Shown here piece after piece: positions 1-5,554 of a DNA stretch of 5,936 nt; the first letter of the stretch is position 1; each line of letters starts with the position of its first letter. Under the pieces are notes generated by a model. It saw only the letters and a list, made by a program, of their open reading frames with translations, ran no database searches and had not been told where the DNA came from. Origin of the DNA: an uncultured Sphingomonadales bacterium (GTDB lineage: Bacteria; Pseudomonadota; Alphaproteobacteria; Sphingomonadales; Sphingomonadaceae); assembly GCA_903911985.1 (NCBI GenBank), contig CAIWFP010000038.1:1-5936 (forward strand). Reading direction: 5' to 3'. A program made the position numbers and the translations under genes.

Positions 1-299
1 AGGCTGAGCACCTCGATCTTGACCGCGTGTTTGAGGCGATCTCGGGCGGGGCGGCCCAGAGCTGGCAGATGGACAACCGCTGGAAAACCATGTCCGAGGA
101 CAGTTTCGATTTCGGCTTTGCCGTGGACTGGATGCGCAAGGATCTGGGCCTTGCGCTGGACGAGGGCCGCGGGCTGGGCCTGTCGCTGCCGCTCACCGCG
201 CTGGTCGATCAGTTCTATGCCGATGTGCAGGCGCTGGGCGCCGGGCGGCAGGATACCAGCGCGCTGGTGCGCCGCCTGCCCCGCAAGGGTTCGGCCTAA
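1..299 (+). CDS. 3-hydroxyisobutyrate dehydrogenase-family NAD(P)-dependent oxidoreductase, C-terminal part
   Basis: The reading frame is open from the left edge (first full codon at 3) to TAA at 297-299. It shows about 98 C-terminal residues of a family whose members are usually about 290-300 residues long. The piece is the all-helical C-terminal domain of beta-hydroxyacid dehydrogenases. Recognisable signatures are SGGAAQSW near the start, FGFAVDWMRKDLGLAL in the middle, and LPLTALVDQFY followed by a G-x-G-x-x-D-x-SAL ending. The N-terminal Rossmann fold and the catalytic lysine lie outside the window. Family members oxidise 3-hydroxyisobutyrate (valine breakdown) or reduce tartronate semialdehyde, using NAD(P) in the cytoplasm. 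The exact substrate cannot be decided from this fragment, so I give no gene symbol. An in-frame GTG at 27 is not a credible start, because family-like sequence continues upstream of it. Confidence 0.85.
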   Translation, partial: AEHLDLDRVFEAISGGAAQSWQMDNRWKTMSEDSFDFGFAVDWMRKDLGLALDEGRGLGLSLPLTALVDQFYADVQALGAGRQDTSALVRRLPRKGSA

Positions 300-304
300 A
301 CCCC

Positions 305-328
305 GCGCGACGCGATAATTTGTCGCGC
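305..328. terminator. Short inverted repeat after the oxidoreductase stop, possible weak terminator
   Basis: The arms GCGCGAC (305-311) and GTCGCGC (322-328) are perfect complements around a 10-base spacer. An alternative tighter fold pairs 311-317 with 321-327, using one G-T pair and a 3-base loop. It sits 5 bases after the stop, in the gap between two convergent genes, which suits a transcription end. There is no T-run on either side, so a classical intrinsic terminator is not shown. The rest of the 300-460 gap holds only a small imperfect hairpin (435-439 with 448-452) and no gene. Confidence 0.3.
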
Positions 329-460
329 AGGGCTTAGGCCCCGGCCCCTTGTGGGCATTGCCGGGGCATGATGCAGGCGAACCACCACGCCAGGCCGCCA
401 CGCCAAAACTGCGGCGAATCCCCGATCAGGCCCGCCTCGCGCAGGCCCGAGGGGTGAGGG

Positions 461-2212
461 TCAGAACTGGCTCCAATCGTCCATTTCCACCGGCGCGAGC
501 GCGAGATTGCCGACGGTGGCCGGGCTGGCGGACCTTGCGCCGGGCGCCGCGCGTTGGGCCGGGGCTGTGCGCAACCGCACGAATGGCGTGGCGCCCGCAT
601 CCGCGACGCCAGCCGCCGGGGCACCGACCGCCTGACCCACGCCTAGCGGATTGCCGGTGTGAAAGCGGCCAACCATTTCGGTGAGCGTTTTGGATTCATC
701 CGCAAGGCTGCGCGAGGCGGCGGTGGATTGCTCCACCATTGCGGCGTTCTGCTGGGTCACGCGGTCCATCTCGCCCATGGCCGTGCTGACCTGCCCCAGG
801 GTTGCGGCCTGTTTTTCGGCGCTGGCGGCGATGTCGGACACGCGCTCGCTGATCTCGCCCACTTGCGCAACGATGTGTCGCAGCAGCTTGCCGGTCTCAT
901 CCACCAGCATCACCCCGGAGCCTACCTGATCGGTACTGACGGTGATCAGCGACTTGATGTTCTTGGCCGCCTCGGCACTGCGCTGGGCAAGGGCGCGCAC
1001 CTCGTTCGCGACGACCGCAAAGCCCTTGCCGGCATCCCCTGCCCGCGCGGCCTCGACACCCGCGTTCAGCGCCAGAAGGTTGGTCTGGAAGGCGATGCCG
1101 TCGATCACCCCGATGATGCTGCTGATCTCTTGCGAGGAACGCTCGATGGCGGCCATCGCCTCGGTCGCGCGCTGCACCACCGCGCCGCCATCGCTCGCCT
1201 CGCGGTGGGTTCCGGTGATCGATTGCTGGACCGAGACGGCATTCGTCGCGGTTTGCCGGACAATGGCGGAAACCTCGTTCAAGGCCGCCGATGTTTCCTC
1301 AACGCCCGCCGCCTGCTGCTGGTTGCGCTGGGCCAGATCATCCGACGCCGCGCGAATTTCCGCCGCGCCGGTTGCAACCTGACGTGCCGAGGCCGATACG
1401 CTGTCGATCATACCGGCGAGATGCTCGGCCGACTGGTTGAACTTGGCCCTCATATGCTCGCAAAGCGGCCTGAAGGGCGTGTTGAGACGAAAGGTCATAT
1501 CGCCCTCAGCCAGAGCGCCCAGCCCCTCGCCCAGCGAGCGCACGACGAATTGGTGGTGCCGCTCGGCCTCGGCATTCGCCATCAAGGACTCGCGCAGCAT
1601 TTTAACCACCCAACCGATCAGGCCCAGAATGATGAGGCCCAGCGCCGCCAGCATCCACGCCGTCCACTCCATGGTGGAGGCACTGGTGGCATCAAGGCCA
1701 TCGAGGCGCTTCTGCGCGACATCAAGCATGGTGGTGATCTGGGTGTGGTGCGTGGCATAGATGGCCGACAGGCGGGCGAAGCTCCCCTGCATCGCGGCTG
1801 TGTCGTTCGCTTGAACGGCGGGGAGAAACTGATTGTCCAGCTCCTGCCAGAAGGCATGGGCGCTGGCGACGGGTTGGCTGGCGATTTGCACCTTCATCTC
1901 GTCATCCATCTCGGAATTGCGCCAATGCGCCTCTTGCTGGAGGAAATCCTTTTCCAGCTGGGCCAGCCGATCGCGGTGCCCGGCGAAGCTTGCCGGCCGT
2001 TGCAGCAGCAGGCTCGCCTCCAGATAGGGCTCGATCACGAATTCGGGCGGGGGGGCAATATCGGAGATATAGGTTTTATAGGTGTCGCTGCGGTTATCCA
2101 GCGGGCCAAAAATGCGCACGCGGTTGAAGCTGTATGCCGCCATCACAAATGCCACCAACACCACGATAACGATCGCTATGCTGCCGGTCCTGATCTTCAG
2201 TTCGTTGTTCAT
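461..2212 (-). CDS. Methyl-accepting chemotaxis protein with two membrane spans and a C-terminal pentapeptide
   Basis: This is a 583-residue transmembrane chemoreceptor that would signal to CheA/CheW. I see a first membrane helix at about residues 11-28, a periplasmic sensor region of about 155 residues (29-183), and a second helix at about 186-205. A HAMP-like segment ending LAEGDMTFRL comes next (about 206-270), then the long coiled-coil signalling domain (about 270-515). The hairpin tip is very clear: IDGIAFQTNLLALNAGVEAA, then AGDAGKGFAVVANEVRALAQ. After it come an Ala/Pro-rich linker and the terminal DWSQF. I chose ATG at 2212 because the protein then opens with MNNELKIRTG directly before the first helix. 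An in-frame GTG at 2248 would add 12 residues. No strong ribosome binding site precedes either start. The sensor holds a DIAPPPEFVIEPYLEA stretch that I associate from memory with one group of receptor sensor domains; the ligand is unknown. No other che genes are in the window. Confidence 0.96.
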   Translation of the reverse strand: MNNELKIRTGSIAIVIVVLVAFVMAAYSFNRVRIFGPLDNRSDTYKTYISDIAPPPEFVIEPYLEASLLLQRPASFAGHRDRLAQLEKDFLQQEAHWRNSEMDDEMKVQIASQPVASAHAFWQELDNQFLPAVQANDTAAMQGSFARLSAIYATHHTQITTMLDVAQKRLDGLDATSASTMEWTAWMLAALGLIILGLIGWVVKMLRESLMANAEAERHHQFVVRSLGEGLGALAEGDMTFRLNTPFRPLCEHMRAKFNQSAEHLAGMIDSVSASARQVATGAAEIRAASDDLAQRNQQQAAGVEETSAALNEVSAIVRQTATNAVSVQQSITGTHREASDGGAVVQRATEAMAAIERSSQEISSIIGVIDGIAFQTNLLALNAGVEAARAGDAGKGFAVVANEVRALAQRSAEAAKNIKSLITVSTDQVGSGVMLVDETGKLLRHIVAQVGEISERVSDIAASAEKQAATLGQVSTAMGEMDRVTQQNAAMVEQSTAASRSLADESKTLTEMVGRFHTGNPLGVGQAVGAPAAGVADAGATPFVRLRTAPAQRAAPGARSASPATVGNLALAPVEMDDWSQF

Positions 2213-2237
2213 GCTGTGACCCGCTGATTTGCGTGGG

Positions 2238-2260
2238 GCCGGGGGCACTTGCCGCCCGGC
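2238..2260. repeat. GC-rich hairpin between tatC and the chemoreceptor gene
   Basis: On the - strand the arms GCCGGG and CCCGGC enclose a second stem, GGC/GCC, with one bulged C and an AAGT loop. This gives 9 base pairs in 23 bases. It lies 70 bases beyond the tatC stop and 25 bases before the chemoreceptor ATG. It could be a transcription barrier at the end of the tat operon or structure in the chemoreceptor leader. It has no following T-run. The rest of the 2213-2329 gap contains a TATAGA on the - strand (2277-2282) but no convincing -35 partner, so I do not call a promoter. Confidence 0.35.
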
Positions 2261-2329
2261 GCTGTTCCAGCAGGGGTCTATAAGCGATGAGGAAAGCCAA
2301 CGGGTTGCGAGGGAGTTAGGGAGGCCTAC

Positions 2330-3172
2330 TTAAAGATCAGCCATTTGCTCCTGCGCGTCATTTTTCGCAGGCCCAGACACCGGCGAACCCACCGGCGAAA
2401 CCGCCGTGCCCGCTTTCGCCGCGCGGCGCTCACCCAGCCACATGATCAGCAGCGAGCCTTCGTAAAGCACCCACATCGGTATCGCGAGCATGAATTGCGA
2501 GGCGACATCGGGCGGGGTCAGCACCGCCGCCAGAGCCGTGATGCCCACGATGACATAGCGCCGCGCGCCCGCCATCTGCGCCCGCGTGACAATGCCCGCC
2601 CGGTTGAGCAGCAGCATCAGCACCGGCAGCAGGAACGACAGGCCGAAAGCGAAAATGAACTGCATCACCAGGCTGAGATAATCGCCGGTGCTGGGCAGGG
2701 CCTCCAGCTTCAGCCCGCCGCGTGTCCCTTCAAAACCCAGCAACCAGCGGAAGGCGTTGGGCATCACCACATAATAGGCAAAGGCGGCGCCAGAGGTGAA
2801 CAACAGCGGCGTGGCGATGAGGAAGGGCAGAAAGGCGCGCTTTTCCTTGGCATAGAGGCCCGGGGCGACAAAGGCCCACAGCTGATTGGCGATAACCGGA
2901 AAGCTGACGAGAAAGGCCGCGAACAGCGCCACCTTCAGATCAACGAAAAACGCCTCGTAGAGCTTGGTATAGACCAGCCGCCCCTCGCCATGCGGAAAGG
3001 CATTGGCCAGCGGCCGCGCCAGAAAGCCGAAAATGGCATCGACGAAATAAAGGCACACGCAAAAGGCAACGAACAGCGCCAGTATGCACCGCATCAGCCG
3101 CGCCCGCAGCTCCAGCAAATGGTCGAGCAGGGGCACCTGCGTCTGATCGATATCCGGAATTTCAAAGGCCAT
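2330..3172 (-). CDS. tatC: Sec-independent (twin-arginine) protein translocase subunit TatC
   Basis: TatC is the polytopic core of the Tat export system. With TatB it binds twin-arginine signal peptides in the inner membrane, and it recruits TatA to move folded proteins. The 280-residue product has the expected six hydrophobic spans. Its hallmarks are the N-terminal HLLELRARL (Glu21, equivalent to E. coli Glu15), then QLWAFVAPGLYAKEKR (Glu110, equivalent to Glu103), and TPPDVASQFMLAIPMWVLYE near the end. Thr219 and Gln226 match the TatC positions that contact the TatA/TatB helices. Leu181 stands where E. coli has Glu170. I chose ATG at 3172, 15 bases after the tatB stop. A TTG at 3181 is in frame and would add three residues (MPI). 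Neither has a clear ribosome binding site, so coupling to tatB translation is likely. The last 30 or so residues are a polar tail. It is the last gene of the tat cluster. Confidence 0.97.
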   Translation of the reverse strand: MAFEIPDIDQTQVPLLDHLLELRARLMRCILALFVAFCVCLYFVDAIFGFLARPLANAFPHGEGRLVYTKLYEAFFVDLKVALFAAFLVSFPVIANQLWAFVAPGLYAKEKRAFLPFLIATPLLFTSGAAFAYYVVMPNAFRWLLGFEGTRGGLKLEALPSTGDYLSLVMQFIFAFGLSFLLPVLMLLLNRAGIVTRAQMAGARRYVIVGITALAAVLTPPDVASQFMLAIPMWVLYEGSLLIMWLGERRAAKAGTAVSPVGSPVSGPAKNDAQEQMADL

Positions 3173-3187
3173 GATGGGCAAAAATAC

Positions 3188-3568
3188 TCAAGGCGCGGGG
3201 GGCGTGGCGGCGGTTTGGGCAGGCTCCGGGATAGTCTCCGGGATAGTCTCCGGGATGGGCTCCGGTGCGATGGCTGCTGCAACCTGCGCCTCGGCATGCG
3301 GCGGCAGCGGCTGGGCGGGCGCGGTGCCCAGAGCGGGATGCGCCTGCATGATTGCCGCATTCTGCTCCGCCCACTTCTTTTCCATTTCCTCCAGCTCAGC
3401 CTCGCGAATCATGTTCTCGACGCCAGCGCGAAAGTGGTTGGATACCCGGCGCATCTTGCCGATCCACCGCCCGGCCGCCCGCAACGCGCGCGGCAGATCC
3501 TTCGGGCCGATTACCACCACCGCGACGATGATGATGACCATGATCTTTTCGAGGTCGAGATCGAACAT
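3188..3568 (-). CDS. tatB: Sec-independent (twin-arginine) protein translocase subunit TatB
   Basis: TatB pairs with TatC to form the receptor for twin-arginine signal peptides. The 126-residue product starts MFDLDLEKIM and has one membrane helix (about residues 8-20). The hallmark hinge VVVIGPKDLPRALRAAG follows, then an amphipathic, charged helix to about residue 75. The tail is rich in Ala and Pro and contains a PETI tetrapeptide repeat (residues 102-115). The MFD start and the GPKDLP hinge separate it from TatA. In an ungapped alignment with E. coli TatB, the usual Glu8 is Lys here, with Glu at position 7. ATG at 3568 lies 23 bases after the tatA stop, with a weak AGG 9 bases upstream. 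It sits between tatA and tatC, as expected. Confidence 0.96.
   Translation of the reverse strand: MFDLDLEKIMVIIIVAVVVIGPKDLPRALRAAGRWIGKMRRVSNHFRAGVENMIREAELEEMEKKWAEQNAAIMQAHPALGTAPAQPLPPHAEAQVAAAIAPEPIPETIPETIPEPAQTAATPPAP
3224..3265. repeat. 12-bp tandem repeat in the tatB 3' end
   Basis: On the + strand the unit CTCCGGGATAGT occurs twice exactly (3224-3235 and 3236-3247). A third copy differs at the last two positions (3248-3259), and a partial fourth follows (3260-3265). Read on the coding strand it gives PEPIPETIPETIPEP in the TatB tail. The period is a multiple of three, so copy-number change would keep the frame. Confidence 0.85.
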
Positions 3569-3591
3569 CCGCCAATACCTGCCGGGCTAAG

Positions 3592-3858
3592 TCAGCTCTG
3601 GCCGGTCGGCGTGGTCTCACCCGAGGCGGGCGCCGAGGCGGGGGCCGCCTGAGCGGCAGGTTCAGCCGGCGGGGCGGCGGCGATCTGGGAGGGCGGCGGG
3701 GTGACGGGGCGGTTGGTCGTCTCGTCAGCCATGCCTTCCTTGAAGCTTTTGATACCCTTGCCAAAATCGCCCATCAGATCGGACACCCGACCTCGACCGA
3801 ACAGAACCAGCACCACCAGCGCAAGGATGATCAGGTGGGGAAGCGACAGACCCATCAT
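3592..3858 (-). CDS. tatA: Sec-independent (twin-arginine) protein translocase subunit TatA
   Basis: TatA is the small membrane protein that oligomerises at the TatBC receptor to let folded proteins cross the inner membrane. The 88-residue product has a single helix (about residues 4-19) and the FGRGR hinge. An amphipathic helix with the family signature SDLMGDFGKGIKSFKEGM follows (26-43), then an Ala/Pro/Thr-rich tail. I chose ATG at 3858 because GGAG (3867-3870) lies 8 bases upstream. A second ATG follows at once (3855). Longer in-frame starts at 3897 and 3918 would put an extra 13-20 residues before the membrane helix, which is unlike the family. The gene begins 71 bases after the scpB stop, the largest gap in the gene train, and ends 23 bases before tatB. 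Confidence 0.95.
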   Translation of the reverse strand: MMGLSLPHLIILALVVLVLFGRGRVSDLMGDFGKGIKSFKEGMADETTNRPVTPPPSQIAAAPPAEPAAQAAPASAPASGETTPTGQS

Positions 3859-3866
3859 TACGAAAA

Positions 3867-3870
3867 CTCC
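3867..3870 (-). promoter_or_regulatory. Ribosome binding site of tatA
   Basis: GGAG on the - strand lies 8 bases before the ATG at 3858. It decides the tatA start against the upstream in-frame ATG at 3897, which has no comparable site. A run of six Ts lies just upstream in the leader. Confidence 0.6.
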
Positions 3871-3929
3871 GAAAAAATCCAGCGGGACACGCGCCATGGG
3901 ACGCGGGCGAACCCCCAATTCAGGCCTGT

Positions 3930-4658
3930 CTAGGCGCTTTCATCCCCTCGCGCCAGTGCGTCTGATGCCCGCTCCGGGGCATCACCGTGATTATCGCCCG
4001 CCTCGTCGTCGCCATCCTCATTCCGGCCCGGCGCGGCGGGGCTTGCCACCCCGCTCATTGCCGCCTCCAGCGCGTCATCCACCGGATCGAGCAGGCCCGC
4101 CGCTTTCAACTCGTCCAGCCCCGGCAGGTCGCGGCGGCTGGGAAGGCCGAAATGGACGAGGAATTCCGGCGTTGTCGCATAGATCACCGGACGCCCGGGC
4201 ACCTCGCGCCGCCCGGCAATGCGCACCCAGCCCGCCTCCAGCAGCGTGTCGAGCGTGCCCTTTGCCGTCTGCACGCCGCGAATGGCCTCGATCTCCGCGC
4301 GCGAAACCGGCTCGTGATAGGCGATGATGGCAAGGCATTCGGTGGCGGCGCGACTCAACCGGCGCGGCTCCTCGTGCTCGCGGCGAAGAAGATGGGCGAG
4401 GTCTGGCGCGGTCTGGAAATGCCAGAGGGCTTCACGCCCCTGGCCACGTTCCACCAGATGCACGCCCCGCCGGGCATAATGCGCGGCGAGTTCTGCCAGC
4501 GCCGCGCGGATGGCGGGCAGCGGCGCGGATCCGAGATGGGTGGCAATGGCCTCCACGCTCATCGGTTCCGTGGCCGCGAACAGCGCCGCCTCCACCGCTC
4601 TTGCCATAACATCGCAGGCCAGATCATCATCCGGCACGGACGCCGCATCCCCGCTCAT
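3930..4658 (-). CDS. scpB: Segregation and condensation protein ScpB
   Basis: ScpB is the winged-helix partner that, as a dimer, binds the kleisin ScpA in the SMC condensin that compacts and segregates chromosomes. The 242-residue product has a first winged-helix domain (about residues 15-95, with VEAALFAATEPMSVEAIATH). The second (about 102-172) carries the family core ATECLAIIAYHEPVSRAEIE, RGVQTAKGTLDTLLEAGWV and GRPVIYATTPEFLVHFGL. RDLPGLDEL then closes the conserved part. The last 35 residues or so are a polar, acidic tail (DEDG/DDE-type) that looks disordered. The ATG at 4658 overlaps the scpA stop as ATGA, so translation is probably coupled. The frame stays open to 4835, but that extension lies inside scpA and is not family-like. 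Confidence 0.95.
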   Translation of the reverse strand: MSGDAASVPDDDLACDVMARAVEAALFAATEPMSVEAIATHLGSAPLPAIRAALAELAAHYARRGVHLVERGQGREALWHFQTAPDLAHLLRREHEEPRRLSRAATECLAIIAYHEPVSRAEIEAIRGVQTAKGTLDTLLEAGWVRIAGRREVPGRPVIYATTPEFLVHFGLPSRRDLPGLDELKAAGLLDPVDDALEAAMSGVASPAAPGRNEDGDDEAGDNHGDAPERASDALARGDESA

Positions 4659-5554
4659 GCCGCCTGATCCCGCTCTGCCCGGCCCGCATCCGGGCGCCCC
4701 CCATCCAGACGCCGCAAACGCAAGGGGCCAAAGGTGTGTTCCTGGCGCAGTTCCGCCCTGCCCATTCGCGCCAGTTCCAGCGCGGCGACAAAACTGGAGG
4801 CCAGCGCCGAGCGCCGCAGCCTCGGGTCTTGCCACTCATCGCCACTTTGCGGCGGCAGAAACTCGCGCAGCTCCATCCAGTCCAGCGCGAGGCCCAGCAT
4901 CGCCGAGACCCGGACCAGCGCCGAATCCAGCGTCATCACCATGCGGTCGCGCACCATATGCACCACCGGCTGGGTCCGCAGCTTCACCTGCCCATAGGCC
5001 GAGAGCAGCCCATACATATCGCATTGCCAGCGGTGTTTCCTGTCCACCTTCAGCCCCTCCGGGCTGCCGCGCACAAACACATCGCGCCCCAGCCGGTCTC
5101 GCCCCAGCAGCCGCGCGCCTGCCTCCCGCATGGCGGAAAGCCGGGCGAGCCGCAGTTGCAGCCGCATGGCCAGTTCCTCGGGGTCGGGGTCGGGCTGTTC
5201 CTCGCGGGGCAGCAGCAGCGCCGATTTGAGGTAGGCCAGCCATGCCGCCATCACCAGATACTCCGCCGCCAGTTCCAGCCGCAGCGCCTCCGCCCGTTCG
5301 ATATAGGCGAGATATTGGTCGACCAGATCGAGGATGGGGATTTTGCGCAAGTCCACCTTTTGGCGGCGCGCCAGATCCAGCAGCAGGTCGAGCGGGCCTT
5401 CCCAGCCATCAAGGTCGAGATAGAGCCGGGCTTCGGCGCCGGTTTCTGGCCCGGTTGCTGGCCCGGTTGCTGGCCCGGTTTCTGGCCCGGCCTCCAGCGC
5501 GGCGGCGGGCCCCGGCCTATCCTCGGTGGCAGGATCAGCCCCGGCCTCGCTCAC
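4655..5554 (-). CDS. scpA: Segregation and condensation protein ScpA (kleisin)
   Basis: ScpA is the kleisin that bridges the SMC heads and binds ScpB in the bacterial condensin. The 299-residue product has a conserved N-terminal SMC-neck-binding region starting at about residue 45. Its motifs are LYLDLDGWEGPLDLLLDLAR, KVDLRKIPILDLVDQYLAYI and AAEYLVMAAWLAYLKSALLL. A central region follows, then a C-terminal winged helix (about 245-282, SALASSFVAALELARMGRAE). The start is GTG at 5554, which overlaps the nagZ stop as GTGA. A GGAAGGGGG purine run (5561-5569) ends 6 bases upstream. No ATG or other plausible start lies between this GTG and the conserved domain. The first 43 or so residues are therefore a low-complexity extension with GPAT/GPET repeats. 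The frame is open further upstream, but that stretch is the shadow of nagZ. Confidence 0.95.
   Translation of the reverse strand: MSEAGADPATEDRPGPAAALEAGPETGPATGPATGPETGAEARLYLDLDGWEGPLDLLLDLARRQKVDLRKIPILDLVDQYLAYIERAEALRLELAAEYLVMAAWLAYLKSALLLPREEQPDPDPEELAMRLQLRLARLSAMREAGARLLGRDRLGRDVFVRGSPEGLKVDRKHRWQCDMYGLLSAYGQVKLRTQPVVHMVRDRMVMTLDSALVRVSAMLGLALDWMELREFLPPQSGDEWQDPRLRRSALASSFVAALELARMGRAELRQEHTFGPLRLRRLDGGRPDAGRAERDQAA
5435..5494. repeat. 12-bp tandem repeat in the scpA 5' end
   Basis: On the + strand the unit TGGCCCGGTTGC occurs exactly at 5447-5458 and 5459-5470. A one-base variant lies at 5471-5482, and degenerate copies lie on each side. On the coding strand it gives GPETGPATGPATGPETG, placed just before the conserved ScpA domain. 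The period keeps the reading frame. Confidence 0.85.

Noticed and set aside
2049..2055. Run of seven Gs in the chemoreceptor gene as a phase-variation tract
   Set aside because: It is short for slippage in a GC-rich genome, encodes a conserved-looking PPP stretch, and the frame is intact.
659..2227. Open frame of 522 codons on the + strand, opposite the chemoreceptor gene
   Set aside because: It is the mirror of a GC-rich gene with strong codon bias. It has no recognisable domain, is rich in His/Gly/Arg, and lies fully inside a clear gene on the other strand.
2213..2248. GTG start that would lengthen the chemoreceptor by 12 residues
   Set aside because: The ATG at 2212 puts a normal short cytoplasmic leader before the first membrane helix, and the GTG falls inside the GC hairpin.
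2277..2282. TATAGA on the - strand as a chemoreceptor -10 box
   Set aside because: No acceptable -35 element at 16-18 bases, and no flagellar sigma-28 or sigma-54 pattern nearby.
2345..3652. Open frame of 435 codons on the + strand, opposite tatC and tatB
   Set aside because: It is Arg/Gln/His-rich, has no family motif, and covers two firmly identified genes.
3859..3918. Longer tatA starts (ATG at 3897, further start at 3918)
   Set aside because: TatA proteins begin just before the membrane helix, and the only fitting ribosome binding site points to 3858.
3987..4667. Open frame of 226 codons on the + strand, opposite scpB
   Set aside because: No recognisable domain; this is antisense shadow of a conserved gene.
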